A DNA stretch of 64,000 nt from Psychromonas ingrahamii 37 (GCF_000015285.1 NC_008709.1:2604001-2668000), one strand, 5' to 3'. Shown: positions 31,063 through 40,840, counted from the first letter of the stretch. Program-made: numbers and translations. Notes: generated from the sequence alone by a model not told the origin.

Positions 31063-31088
31063 ACAGCAGTCATGTTAATGACTGCTGT
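31063..31088 (+). terminator. Perfect hairpin behind the possible small gene
   Basis: ACAGCAGTCAT (31063-31073), loop GTTA and ATGACTGCTGT (31078-31088) pair without mismatch. A strict T-run is lacking (TGTACACCATTCTTTT follows). Confidence 0.6.
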
Positions 31089-31495
31089 TGTACACCATTC
31101 TTTTACACCCTAATTATTTAATCCCTGTTATGTTCAACAGATATTTTTAAGCATTAAAAAAAGGCTAAAACAGATCATGCAATATATCTCCTTAAGAGAG
31201 AATGCGGTTTACAGAGCCATACAGAACGTCATTTTTTGGTGATAGCTCCATCATTATCAATTTCTTTTTACTGTTTATTTTTTAAGCTAAAATGGTTTAT
31301 TTATTAAACAAACATTGACTTTCATTTTGGATTCTATAAAGTGCCCCTCAGCAACAAAGAAAGCCTTTTTTTTACATTCTCCATTCCGTCGTTTTATTAA
31401 TAATACCTCGCACTGTAGTTTTTAAGTTCCAGTCTGTTTTTACGCTATTCACGCCCCTTGAAGGCAATTTCACATTAAAATTACAGGATATTATT

Positions 31496-31705
31496 ATGTC
31501 TAATAAAATACAAGGAACCGTTAAATGGTTCAACGAAGCGAAAGGTTTTGGATTTATCGAGCAAGCATCTGGTCCAGATGTATTCGCTCACTTTAGTGCT
31601 ATCGCAAGCGAAGGTTTCAAAACCTTAGCTGAAGGCCAAAAAGTAGAATTCTCTGTAAGCCAAGGTCAAAAAGGCCCGCAAGCAGACAATATTGTAGCAC
31701 TTTAA
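31496..31705 (+). CDS. Cold-shock protein of the CspA family
   Basis: 69 residues, a single nucleic-acid-binding cold-shock domain. RNP1 is KGFGFIE and RNP2 is DVFAHF, with the conserved GTVKWFN start. Binds single-stranded RNA/DNA and melts RNA structure. AGGA precedes the ATG. The leader is long and AT-rich, as usual for csp genes whose mRNA is regulated by temperature, although I could not identify a cold box with certainty. Which Csp paralogue this is cannot be told. Confidence 0.96.
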   Translation: MSNKIQGTVKWFNEAKGFGFIEQASGPDVFAHFSAIASEGFKTLAEGQKVEFSVSQGQKGPQADNIVAL

Positions 31706-31720
31706 TTTGCTGTGATATTT

Positions 31721-31787
31721 TAGCGCCGATAGAGCGCTAATTTAATAAAATAAATGGTAGACCTTTACGGGTTTGCCATTTTTTTTG
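31721..31787 (+). terminator. Terminator of the cold-shock gene
   Basis: A first hairpin TAGCGC / GCGCTA (31721-31739) is followed by a stronger one with AAATGG (31752-31757) and CCATTT (31776-31781) ending in a T-run. Confidence 0.8.
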
Positions 31788-32083
31788 TCATTAATTGGAA
31801 AAATAAGAATGAAATCCGGCCAGTATTTTAACAACTAATCTGCAAAGGCTACTGTTTAGGTCAATGCCTTTTAGAGAGTTCATTTAATACCTATTATGGT
31901 CACTAATTACATTTATTACATTTTCTTATTTAAAGTCTGGTTTTATCATCAAATATACACAACTCCCCTTAAAAAAGAGTGGATAGATCAATATTAATCC
32001 TAAAGTGGTGTGTTAAAAAAGTGTCTTTATGAGAATTTTTTAAGCAAAAAAACTTTTTCTATTTGGCAGATTGGTATCACTTT

Positions 32084-32721
32084 TTATAAGTGCCCTACTT
32101 TAACCAAAATAACTGTTTCTTGCTCAACATAAGGAGAGTGTTCACTTAAGTGTGGACTGCGAAGCCAGGTTCCCTTGGGATAACGACCATATTCATCAAT
32201 AAACTCGCCACTGATAACAAATATTTCTTCACCACCAAAATGGCGGTGTCTTTGAAAATGCTCACCTTTAGGCCATTTAACCAGCGCGGTAGATTCTCCT
32301 TTATAGTTGTGAAGTGGCATCACTGACAAGCCCCCTATTCCCGGTGACCAAGCTGTTTGTTGCGAATAATATCCTCATTATCACCTGCTTGAAACTGGTG
32401 TAATTTTACCAACAGAATACAGCCTTCTTTGCTAAAAGGCGCGTGTTTAAATCATTCAGGATTTCGAAAGTAACTGCCAGCATGATAATCTCCCGTGTGA
32501 TCAGAAAAAGTACCTGACAATACCAGTATTTCTTCACCTAAAGGATGATCATGCTCTTTAAAACTGGTACCCGGATTAAACTTGACTAAGCTGGTTGCAT
32601 GACCTCTTTCAGCGTCTCCTCTGGCTAAAGGCTTACGCCAAACGCCGACATGTGGACTGGCGATCCAAAGTTGCAGGTGCATTTGAATAGCAATTTTTTT
32701 GTCAAAATTCATATTTAACAT
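32084..32721 (-). pseudogene. ChrR-like double-cupin protein with two lesions
   Basis: The gene starts MNFDKKIAI and shows a first cupin with SLVKFNPGTSFKEHDHPLGE and EILVLSGTF, up to a TGA at 32454-32452. Beyond it the same frame continues FKHAPFSKEGCILLVKLHQF, QAGDNEDIIRNKQ. Near 32352 the frame shifts to AWSPGIGGLSVMPLHN and the second cupin (FQRHRHFGGEEIFVISGEF). The full protein would be a two-cupin relative of the ChrR anti-sigma C-terminal domain, about 210 residues. Two independent lesions make a pseudogene more likely than a single sequencing error. No sigma-factor gene is adjacent. Confidence 0.8.
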
Positions 32722-33119
32722 CTAGTTCACTCCATTTTCATGGTTGCTGCGGTTGCCTAAAACAAACATAATAGGTTAATAACTAAGGTATCAAACGGTT
32801 ATTTGATCTGCCAAGCAAAGCAAAGCAAAGCATAAAATGGTAGCACCAGCAACCACGGCAACAACCAATGCTTTGAGGAAAATATACCGCTTATTTAAAT
32901 CCTGACAGAAAATTATAAAACCCAAAGTTCAAACCTCCCCATGGTAAATGAAAGGTAAAAGGCAGACACCATTGAACCTATCCAACGCAAGATTTCTTTT
33001 CCATCCATTAGTTCTTACTGGTGCAAAAAAACCCAAGAAGTTCTAAGTGTCGTGCTTGCTTTACGCCAAGTGCACGGTTATTCTGCTCCTATTTTATGGA
33101 TAACAGATTAAATATCACT
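32722..33119. other. Non-coding gap
   Basis: No gene is supported. A short run of AAGC units (about 32813-32831) is the only repeat. Confidence 0.4.
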
Positions 33120-34028
33120 ATGAAAAGTCAGTTTAGATTACCGATAATTCTTGATGGCGGAATGGGCCGTGAGCTTAAGCGCATTGGTGCTCCTTTTCAG
33201 CAGCCTGAATGGTCAGCTCAAGCGTTAATTGAATCCCCTCATTTTATCTCTGAAGTACATAAAAGCTTTATAGAGGCAGGGGCTGAGGTTATTACCACTA
33301 ATACCTACGCATTAGTACCCTTTCATATTGGTGAGAAGCGTTTTAACGAACAAGGTGCTGACCTTATTAAGCTTGCCGCAAGATTAGCCCGCGAGTGCGT
33401 CAAGGAGAATTCAGCTGTGTTGGTCGCTGGTTGTATTCCGCCAGTGTTAGGCTCTTACCGGCCAGATCTGTTTTCAGTGGAAAAAGCTAAGCCAGTGCTT
33501 GAGCTATTGATAAAAAATCAGGAAGCTGATGTGGACATTTGGTTAGCCGAAACGATATCTTCTATCGCAGAAGCCGCCATGATCAAGGCTCGTACTGTTG
33601 TCACCAATAAACCAACTTGGATTGCGTTTACCATTAAAGATGAAATAACTACCGAGCCGGCCCTGCGTTCAGGAGAGTCAGTTTATGATGCGGTTAGCCA
33701 AATCGCAGGACAAAATGTTTCGGCGATCTTATTTAATTGCAGCGGTGTCGAAGTGATGGAGACAGCACTTATCACCGCAAAACAGGCGTTATTAGATAAA
33801 GAAATTGAAGACCAAGTCCAGTTGGGCGTGTACGCGAATAATTTCCCTCCGATCGGTGAACTGCATCAGGCGAATCAGGATCATGGTGTCTCCGGCATAA
33901 GAGATGATGTTCCCCCGGAAAAATACCATGAATTTGGATTATCTTGGATTAACGCTGGCGCCTCTATTATTGGTGGATGTTGCGGGGTTTCACCGGCACA
34001 TATCAAAAAATTAGCCGAGCTTAAATAG
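33120..34028 (+). CDS. Homocysteine S-methyltransferase family protein
   Basis: 302 residues forming one TIM-barrel domain. LDGGMGRELKR opens it, EVITTNTYALVPFHI follows, and the zinc-binding cysteines are in FNCSG and GGCCGVSP. Such enzymes transfer a methyl group to homocysteine from S-methylmethionine or a related donor; the exact donor here is unknown. The start is uncertain: the frame is open from 33021, but the conserved domain begins right after ATG 33120, and no ATG has a good ribosome site. Single gene. Confidence 0.85.
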   Translation: MKSQFRLPIILDGGMGRELKRIGAPFQQPEWSAQALIESPHFISEVHKSFIEAGAEVITTNTYALVPFHIGEKRFNEQGADLIKLAARLARECVKENSAVLVAGCIPPVLGSYRPDLFSVEKAKPVLELLIKNQEADVDIWLAETISSIAEAAMIKARTVVTNKPTWIAFTIKDEITTEPALRSGESVYDAVSQIAGQNVSAILFNCSGVEVMETALITAKQALLDKEIEDQVQLGVYANNFPPIGELHQANQDHGVSGIRDDVPPEKYHEFGLSWINAGASIIGGCCGVSPAHIKKLAELK

Positions 34029-34078
34029 CCTTATAACCTTATTGCTTTCAAGCTTCGAGCCTTACTGCTTTACAGCCC

Positions 34079-34714
34079 TTATAGCTTGAATGTCAGTCCC
34101 TCCTGAGACATCATTCGCTTAATAGAGTCGCGTTGCAGCATAGCTTGCAGGTGCCTGCGCAGGTTTGGAAAGTCCTGCGCACGACTGTCATAGCGGCTGC
34201 TCCAGTAAGCCACCATAAACAGATGAAAATCTGCGCCGCTTACTCTGTCCCCCAGAAGCCATGGGCCTTTGCCGCCCAGATCATCATTGATAATCGACCA
34301 GCAGCGGCTCAGCTCATGGGTTGCTTTCTCCACCACCGGAGTCAAATCGCTATCGCCGGCGACGCAGTGCTCCGGATGAGCCCAGCGGTTGGCTGCTTCC
34401 TGCAAGGTATTTGACATCCAGGTGAGATATTGATAGTAGTGGCCTCGTTGCGGCGAATGCGGTGCGGGCGCCAAACCTGCATCCGGGTGCTGGTCAAGCA
34501 GGTACATCAAGATCGCCGCCGATTCATAAATGACCTCGCCCCGGTGCTCTAATACGGGCACTTTGCCGTTCGGGTTAATTGCCAGATACTCCGGTGTACG
34601 TTGCATCCCTTTAGCCAAGTCGATTTCGATCAACTGATAGGCGACACCCAACTCTTCCAGTATGGCGTGAGTGGCCATATTGGCTCCTCCGCGATCCCAA
34701 TACAGTGTGTAAAT
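34079..34714 (-). CDS. Glutathione S-transferase with apparent ATT start
   Basis: About 211 residues: thioredoxin-like N-terminal domain (INPNGKVPVLE, YESAAILMYLLDQ) and helical C-terminal domain (GDRVSGADFHLFMVAYW). The first in-frame ATG (34678) would omit the first beta strand. Reading upstream gives YTLYWDRGGAN directly before MATHAILEELG, which matches the usual start of this GST type. AAGGAG lies seven bases before an ATT at 34714-34712, exactly where ATG would be expected. ATT initiation, or a start-codon mutation leaving a crippled gene, are the options. The GC content is visibly higher than in the neighbours, suggesting acquisition. Confidence 0.75.
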   Translation of the reverse strand: MYTLYWDRGGANMATHAILEELGVAYQLIEIDLAKGMQRTPEYLAINPNGKVPVLEHRGEVIYESAAILMYLLDQHPDAGLAPAPHSPQRGHYYQYLTWMSNTLQEAANRWAHPEHCVAGDSDLTPVVEKATHELSRCWSIINDDLGGKGPWLLGDRVSGADFHLFMVAYWSSRYDSRAQDFPNLRRHLQAMLQRDSIKRMMSQEGLTFKL

Positions 34715-34844
34715 AATACTTCTCCTTGTGTAATTAAATGTACAAAGGCTAAATATGCACCAAAATGAAGCAACTATATCACCGGAGGATACATTATTTT
34801 GCCATTAGCCACCTATTCGCATGGACAGTGACTAACAACATAAT

Positions 34845-34866
34845 AAAAAAGGGCGCTTAGTGCGCC
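34845..34866 (-). terminator. Terminator of the mrcB-lipoprotein operon
   Basis: On the minus strand GGCGC-ACTAA-GCGCC is followed by C and six Ts, about 50 bases after the lipoprotein stop. Confidence 0.8.
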
Positions 34867-34916
34867 ATTAGCTATCGTCAAATTCGATAGTTTTTAGCTT
34901 GGAATAAATCAGATGT

Positions 34917-35354
34917 TTAATAAGCGCCCGCTTTTTTTACCAAATCTTGAGCTTGACGCCGTAATATTCCTTCCGCGCCCAGCCTAAGTGCTTTTTGAGC
35001 AAGTGATGTGGCTTGATTATAAGCCGCTTCTTGATAACGCAGTTCACCTAAACGATAATAACTTTCAGGGAAACGAGGTGCCATTCTAATCGCTCTTTCA
35101 AGAGAAGAAGCGGCGGCCTGCCGGTCGCCATTTTTTTCCTGTTGCTCAGCGCGCTTGAGTAAATAAATGACCGCAGAGGGGGCGCTAGCCGCGCTATCAA
35201 CAGGCACTTCCTGAGGTGCCAGCTGCACAGGCTCACGCGGAGTCTCGATAACAGCTGGCTGTTTAGTTTTATCAATAGGTTGAGTGGGTATTGTGCTACA
35301 AGCCACCAAAATCCATGGCAAACACAGCACTGCACATTTATTAAAAAAATTCAT
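34917..35354 (-). CDS. TPR-containing lipoprotein
   Basis: 145 residues. A lipoprotein signal peptide ends in the lipobox LVAC, so the mature protein starts at Cys19. A Pro/Gln-rich linker follows, then two or three TPR-like helices pairs (EKNGDRQAAASSLERAIRMA, FPESYYRLGELRYQEAAY). It starts seven bases after the mrcB stop, so it is co-transcribed with the bifunctional penicillin-binding protein. That location suggests a helper role in peptidoglycan synthesis, as TPR lipoproteins partner such enzymes in other gammaproteobacteria; the specific role is inferred. Confidence 0.82.
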   Translation of the reverse strand: MNFFNKCAVLCLPWILVACSTIPTQPIDKTKQPAVIETPREPVQLAPQEVPVDSAASAPSAVIYLLKRAEQQEKNGDRQAAASSLERAIRMAPRFPESYYRLGELRYQEAAYNQATSLAQKALRLGAEGILRRQAQDLVKKAGAY

Positions 35355-35361
35355 AATTGTC

Positions 35362-37641
35362 TCATATTTTATCTACTAATTTTTTAAACCAATCAATTAC
35401 CTTGGTCGCTCCCGGTTGACAACGAATCTCTTGATCGGGCTCAGTGCCCACCACAAAGGGGAGTGGAATAGTGTTAGTACAAGACGGCTGGCTACCCTGC
35501 CCCGTATCCCTGTCAACCCACACCATTTTGATATCTTCAGGGGGTAAATTTTGAATAGGCAAGCGTGAACGCTGCTTAAAAATATCAGCCCACACACGCA
35601 GCGCACCACTGGAGCCCGTCAAGCCGGTACTGCTATTATCATCGTTCCCTAACCACACAACCGCCATCATATCGCCGGAAAAGCCGGCAAACCAGCTATC
35701 GCGAAGATCATTTGTTGTACCTGTCTTGCCTGCAACGGGGAAATCAGGTAACAACCACTCTAAAGACTTAGCCGTCCCTTCGTGGGTAACCGCCTGCAGG
35801 GCATGACTCAACATATAAATCGATGCCGCATCAAAACGTTTATCAACCTCCAGAGGGTAACTGGTTAATAACTCACCTCCGGGCTCGACAACCGCATTGA
35901 TCGCCATTAAAGGGGTGTAAAAACCGTCCGCTGCGATTGTTTGGTAGATCTGTGCAACTTCAACAGGTAGCAGATCGACGGCTCCCAGCGTCACCGAAGG
36001 TAATGCAGGAAAGTTTTGCTCGACCCCCAAACGATGAACGGTATCAACCACCTTATCGATCCCGATAGTATTACCTAAACGCGCCGTCGCCTGATTATAA
36101 GAATGGGCGAGCGCTTTATATAACAGCACATCACCATGACTATCAAGATCATAATTTTTCGGGGCCCACTGATCACCATTAGGCAGCTGTAATATATATT
36201 CGTCATCACTTATCAGTGTCGCTAGGGTATAACGTTCTGGCTGTTCAAGGGCTGCCAAATAAACGGCAGGCTTAAGCAGGGAACCTATTTGACGGCGCGC
36301 ATCCAGTGCACGATTAAAACCGGCATAACGGCCATCTTTACCACCAAGAACAGCGATCACGGCTCCCGTATTGGGGCGCGTAATAACTACAGCACCCTGT
36401 AATTCGTCACTCTTTCCACTGGACTTGTGTTTGGCAATATTAGCAGCAAGACTTGACTCGGCACTCGTCTGTACAAGCGGATCAAAATGGGTAAAAATTG
36501 CCAGGCCGCTGGAACTAAGATCTTCTTCTTTATAGTCGCGCTGCAACTGTCGGCGCACCAGATCCAAGTAAGCGGGATAGCGTCGATGACTTGCGACACT
36601 CGGTCCGCCAATTTCCAACGGACGTTTTTTAGCCCTTTCGGCCAAATCAAGATCCAGGCGTTCTTCGCGCACGGCAATATCTAAGACGAGATTTCGACGT
36701 TCTAAAGCCCGCTCAGGATTACGCCAAGGATTGTAATAATTTGCCCCCCTGACCAAAGCCACCAACAACGCCTGCTGCGCTATCGACAAATCAGACAATG
36801 GACGATTAAAATAATACTGACTTGCGAGGCCAAAACCATGAATAGACCTTGGGCCATCCTGGCCTAAGTAGACCTCGTTAATATAACCCTCTAAAATTTC
36901 AGACTTACTGAAATGCAGCTCGAGCAGTAAAGCCATTAAAGCTTCCTTCGCTTTACGACTTAAGGTTTGCTCGGAAGTAAGGTAATAATTTTTAACCAGC
37001 TGCTGAGTCAGCGTCGAAGCGCCCTGAGAAATGCCGCCCTCTTTAATGTTGGCGATTAATGCACGGACAATACCGCGCGGGGAAATACCAATATGACTGT
37101 AAAAACGGTTATCCTCCACCGCGACTAGCATATTTTGTAGCGATTCCGGTACTTCAGAAAGCTTAACCAATAGACGATCTTCATGATGTGAAGGGTAAAT
37201 GCCGCCGATTGCAAGAGGTTCTAAACGCAGTAATTGGGCACCATCATTGCTAACGAGCTCGGAAACCACCCCGTCTTGTATATGGAGAGCAACCTTACGG
37301 GCGGGCTCAAGGTCATCACTAAACTGAAATCCGGAGGTATAAATATTAACTGTATTACCCGTAATACTGGCTTGGCCAGGATTTTCAAGACGAGATACAA
37401 AATGATAACCCAACATCCCTAACTCTATTTTGAAGTCTCTTATGGTGAGCGGTGCCCCTTCATATAGCTCTAAAGGCCGCGCATAAACTGTTGATGGCAC
37501 AGACCATTTTTTACCCGTAAAGGTCGTTCGAATGGTGGAATCAAGATAAATAATGGCCATTAGTGAAATCACCGATCCGACCAGAAATAACTTCCACCAT
37601 AATACCAATTTAGACTTTTTCTTTTTATTTGTAATCAACAC
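35362..37641 (-). CDS. mrcB: Penicillin-binding protein 1B (bifunctional)
   Basis: 759 residues. A short basic cytoplasmic tail precedes one TM helix (about 13-33), then a UB2H-like region (WSVPSTVYARPLEL). The glycosyltransferase domain has VEDNRFYSHIGISPRGI, GGISQGASTLTQQLVKNYY and RKAKEALMALLLE. The transpeptidase domain has S-x-x-K in GSLLKPAVY, S-x-N in HSYNQAT and KTGTTND. It polymerises and crosslinks peptidoglycan at the inner membrane. The start is GTG with AGAGG upstream. Operon with the TPR lipoprotein behind it. Confidence 0.96.
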   Translation of the reverse strand: MLITNKKKKSKLVLWWKLFLVGSVISLMAIIYLDSTIRTTFTGKKWSVPSTVYARPLELYEGAPLTIRDFKIELGMLGYHFVSRLENPGQASITGNTVNIYTSGFQFSDDLEPARKVALHIQDGVVSELVSNDGAQLLRLEPLAIGGIYPSHHEDRLLVKLSEVPESLQNMLVAVEDNRFYSHIGISPRGIVRALIANIKEGGISQGASTLTQQLVKNYYLTSEQTLSRKAKEALMALLLELHFSKSEILEGYINEVYLGQDGPRSIHGFGLASQYYFNRPLSDLSIAQQALLVALVRGANYYNPWRNPERALERRNLVLDIAVREERLDLDLAERAKKRPLEIGGPSVASHRRYPAYLDLVRRQLQRDYKEEDLSSSGLAIFTHFDPLVQTSAESSLAANIAKHKSSGKSDELQGAVVITRPNTGAVIAVLGGKDGRYAGFNRALDARRQIGSLLKPAVYLAALEQPERYTLATLISDDEYILQLPNGDQWAPKNYDLDSHGDVLLYKALAHSYNQATARLGNTIGIDKVVDTVHRLGVEQNFPALPSVTLGAVDLLPVEVAQIYQTIAADGFYTPLMAINAVVEPGGELLTSYPLEVDKRFDAASIYMLSHALQAVTHEGTAKSLEWLLPDFPVAGKTGTTNDLRDSWFAGFSGDMMAVVWLGNDDNSSTGLTGSSGALRVWADIFKQRSRLPIQNLPPEDIKMVWVDRDTGQGSQPSCTNTIPLPFVVGTEPDQEIRCQPGATKVIDWFKKLVDKI

Positions 37642-37900
37642 ATCTACCTCTTTTTTGCGCCACTAAAGCCTGGTCTTTTGCTAAAAGGATGTTTATAAAT
37701 CAAATTATACCTATGCGATCATTTTTTTGTTTTATATTTCAACTACCATGGTCTTTTAGTCAGTATAGCGACCCTAACGACCATCGATTTTAATCAGTAT
37801 ACATGAAGGAGACATGAGCATATTGCTATTATTTACGAGAAAATATAGCGGTAGGATTAACAGTCATTAATGTACAAAACATTCTCTTTTAACAAAATGC

Positions 37901-38965
37901 TTAACTATCAAATGCTGAAATACTCATGGCTTTAATGTAAGCAAAAATATTTTGATTAACCGTTAACTTTAATTCATATAAAGATTTTATGGTTATTTTA
38001 GCCAGTATTTTTTGGTTGCCCGTATTTAAAGTTAATAATACGCTGCTGGTCGGCAGGTGCTCTATTTGTTCGACTCGCACGCGCAGACAGTTTTGCAGTG
38101 AACTAAATTCTAATTTTTGGGTCGCCAGAATCACATCTTTGCTTTCAATTTTAATCGAGATATCTTCAAGGCTAAGGGGTTTTTCCATCGCGACAAGAAT
38201 TGTCTGCTGATCAATTAAACCGTGCAGGACAGAAAACTCATCATCCCAATGGACAGCCTGTACATTGACTATTAAACCTGAATGGTTATGTTTTGCTAAG
38301 CTTAAATCCAGATTTAGAAACAATGACTGGGGACAGCCAATACTTTCAATCTCCCCCTGATTTATAAGGATCATTTTCTGACTCAGATAAAAAACTTCCT
38401 GCATTGAGTGGGTAATATAGATAATTGGAATTCTTTCACTCAGTTTTTTGATAAAAGGTAATAATAACTCTCTGCTGTGCTGATCTAAGGATGACATGGG
38501 TTCATCCATCAGTAATAAATCGGGGCCGGTTAAAATGGCTCTGGCAATGGCAATACGCTGTTTTTGGCCGCCCGATAATTGCTGCGTTTTTTTATTTAGG
38601 AGCGGCTCAAAATCAAGCAATGCTGCTAATTCAGCAATAGTGTATAAACTATTAACGGTCTTTTTCATCGCCAACTTAAGATTACCCAGCGCATCAAGAT
38701 GTGGGAACAAACGCGGCTCCTGAAAGACCATGCCAATATGACGTTTTTCCGTTTTAATAAAGGTTGCATTATCCTGCCAGGTTTTCCCAAGGCATTCTAA
38801 AGAGCCACAAAAAGTATTATCCAACCCTGCTAATACACGGAAAAAAGAAGTTTTACCCGCCCCGGAATCACCAAAGACCGCACAAATCCCCTGCAGTTCC
38901 ACTTGCCCTTGAAAATGAAACAACAGTTTGTGCTGTGCTGATTTTTTAAGATTAAATTTAAGCAT
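37901..38965 (-). CDS. modC: Molybdate ABC transporter ATP-binding protein ModC
   Basis: 354 residues. ABC ATPase with Walker A GDSGAGKTS, signature LSGGQKQRIAIARA and Walker B LLLMDEPMSSLD, then a C-terminal MOP-like molybdate-sensing extension (from about residue 290). It powers molybdate import with ModB and ModA. The start overlaps the modB end by eight bases. Last gene of the molybdenum block. Confidence 0.94.
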   Translation of the reverse strand: MLKFNLKKSAQHKLLFHFQGQVELQGICAVFGDSGAGKTSFFRVLAGLDNTFCGSLECLGKTWQDNATFIKTEKRHIGMVFQEPRLFPHLDALGNLKLAMKKTVNSLYTIAELAALLDFEPLLNKKTQQLSGGQKQRIAIARAILTGPDLLLMDEPMSSLDQHSRELLLPFIKKLSERIPIIYITHSMQEVFYLSQKMILINQGEIESIGCPQSLFLNLDLSLAKHNHSGLIVNVQAVHWDDEFSVLHGLIDQQTILVAMEKPLSLEDISIKIESKDVILATQKLEFSSLQNCLRVRVEQIEHLPTSSVLLTLNTGNQKILAKITIKSLYELKLTVNQNIFAYIKAMSISAFDS

Positions 38966-39644
38966 CGATCATTCTCTGTTGGCGCTTTTTTAATACACCG
39001 TAAATAAGCACCAGCAGGGTCATAGAAAAGGCTAATAAACCAAAAGAGAGCAGATGTGCCTGCTGGTATTGTAAGGTTTCTACATGATCAAAAAGCGCAA
39101 TAGACAGCAGTTGCGTCTCCCCCGGAATATTTCCGCCGATCATCAGTACCACCCCAAATTCTCCGACTGTATGCGCAAATCCCAGCGCGCCCGCAATAAT
39201 AAAACTGGGTAAAACCATCGGGAAAACGACTTTGTAAAAGGTTTCTGTCGAATTAAACCCCAATGTCGCGGCAACTTCCAGGTAATCTTTATCTAAATTG
39301 ACAAAGGCACTTTGCAAAGGTTGTACTACAAAAGGCAAGGAATAGATGACTGAAGCAATTAATAAACCAATAAATGAAAAAGCCAAGGTATCACCGGTTA
39401 ACCTTAACCATAATCCACCGATAAAATTATCGGGTGAAAATGAAATTAGCAGATAAAAGCCTAATACGGTGGGGGGCAATACCAAGGGTAAAGCAACTAA
39501 TGCTTCAATAAAGGGGCGGAGTACAAAGCGACTGCGGGCAAGCCACCAGGCTAATGGCGGCGAAATAATCAGTAAAATAAGCGTGGTTAAACCCGCTAGT
39601 TTAAAAGTCAGTATAATGGCACTGTAATCTAATTCAGTTAACAT
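38958..39644 (-). CDS. modB: Molybdate ABC transporter permease ModB
   Basis: 228 residues, about five or six TM helices. The cytoplasmic coupling motif is VAATLGFNSTETFYKVVFPM. ALPLVLPPTVLGFYLL is typical of ModB. The gene overlaps modA by 11 bases and modC by eight, so the three subunits are translationally coupled. Confidence 0.94.
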   Translation of the reverse strand: MLTELDYSAIILTFKLAGLTTLILLIISPPLAWWLARSRFVLRPFIEALVALPLVLPPTVLGFYLLISFSPDNFIGGLWLRLTGDTLAFSFIGLLIASVIYSLPFVVQPLQSAFVNLDKDYLEVAATLGFNSTETFYKVVFPMVLPSFIIAGALGFAHTVGEFGVVLMIGGNIPGETQLLSIALFDHVETLQYQQAHLLSFGLLAFSMTLLVLIYGVLKKRQQRMIDA

Positions 39645-40401
39645 ATTTTATTGTCAGATACCCTTTTGATCGAATCAACCTTTGTATTGTTGTCGAAGTT
39701 AAATAATCCATAAAATTATACACTTCTAGCGATTTTTTTGAACCTGTTAGCAGCACCCCTTGTTGTAAAATAGGTTGATGATAGCTGGTTGGAATTAAAA
39801 AAAAGTTGCGGCCCTGATGCTCTAATAATAAGGAATAGGCCACAAAACCGGCTTTAACATTACCGGAATCTATAAATTGATAGGTCTGACTGATATTAGC
39901 CCCTTGTACATAAGAGAACTGCTGCAATAAATTCAAGTTGTTAAGGGTTTGCTCAGTGGCTAAACCATAGGGTGCAAGTTTAGGATTAGCAATGGCTATC
40001 CGCCCCTTAAATTTTTGCAGAGTATCTGCATTCACAAAGTCGGCATGTTTTGGTGCCCAGAAGGCGATTCGCCCTTGTGCATAGGTAAAACGCGAACCGC
40101 TCACACCTTTATTCGAGTCTTCGGTCAATTTTGCCCGTTTGAGATCAGCAGACAAAAACAAATCAAAGGGCGCTCCCTGTTGAATCTGATGATATAAAAT
40201 ACCCGTTGATGCACTTGATATTAAAATCTTCTGCCCGGTTTCTATCTCATAAAGTGCCGCAATTTCAATGAGGGTTGTTTTAAAATTACTGGCTACCGCA
40301 ACTTTAATACTCGCTTGTACTGAAAAACTGTAAAGTAACATTAAAAGAAGCAGGCAGATGGTCATTTTCATGAACAATTTTTTAGTCATTTTTATGACCA
40401 T
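39634..40401 (-). CDS. modA: Molybdate-binding periplasmic protein ModA
   Basis: 255 residues with a Sec signal peptide (hydrophobic ICLLLLMLLYSFSV, cleavage near VQAS-IKVA). The family motifs are VAVASNF, SSASTGILYHQIQQGAPFD and LFLSADLKRA. It captures molybdate for ModB/ModC. The ATG overlaps the moaE stop (TGGTCATAA), tying uptake to cofactor synthesis; a second in-frame ATG four codons later is possible. No ModE-type operator was found. Confidence 0.93.
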   Translation of the reverse strand: MVIKMTKKLFMKMTICLLLLMLLYSFSVQASIKVAVASNFKTTLIEIAALYEIETGQKILISSASTGILYHQIQQGAPFDLFLSADLKRAKLTEDSNKGVSGSRFTYAQGRIAFWAPKHADFVNADTLQKFKGRIAIANPKLAPYGLATEQTLNNLNLLQQFSYVQGANISQTYQFIDSGNVKAGFVAYSLLLEHQGRNFFLIPTSYHQPILQQGVLLTGSKKSLEVYNFMDYLTSTTIQRLIRSKGYLTIKYVN

Positions 40402-40838
40402 TTATTCAATGCACTGCGGTCTGATTCTCGCGCATCCACCCAATAACTTGTCCCCTGACTGTTACACTCTTTTTTCCAAAAAGGGGCCTCTGTTTTAAGA
40501 TAATCCATAATGTATTCACAGGCCGCAAAAGCGTCCTGGCGATGTGCTGTGGCGATACCAACAAAAACAATTTGTTCACTTATTTTTAACTCACCAACAC
40601 GATGAATCAAAGTACAAGCCAGAATATTCCAGCGCTGCTTCGCCTGCATCACGATTTGAGCTAATGATTTTTCTGTCATCAATGGATAATGCTCCAGGGT
40701 TAAACTTGCCACCTGTTCTCCCTGATTAAAATCACGTACTAACCCTGTAAAGGTGACCACTGCGCCGACGCTCGATTGTTCACGTAAACGATCGTATTCA
40801 CGCTGTTGGTTAAAATCTTCAGTTTGCACCCGGATCAT
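40392..40838 (-). CDS. moaE: Molybdopterin synthase catalytic subunit MoaE
   Basis: 148 residues. Family motifs: GAVVTFTGLVRDFNQG, LTLEHYPLM, HRVGELKISEQIVFVG, KTEAPFWKKE. With MoaD it inserts the dithiolene sulfurs into precursor Z. ATG 40838 was chosen because GGGAGG is then at proper distance; the GTG one codon earlier is too close. Confidence 0.95.
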   Translation of the reverse strand: MIRVQTEDFNQQREYDRLREQSSVGAVVTFTGLVRDFNQGEQVASLTLEHYPLMTEKSLAQIVMQAKQRWNILACTLIHRVGELKISEQIVFVGIATAHRQDAFAACEYIMDYLKTEAPFWKKECNSQGTSYWVDARESDRSALNKWS

Positions 40839-40840
40839 CA

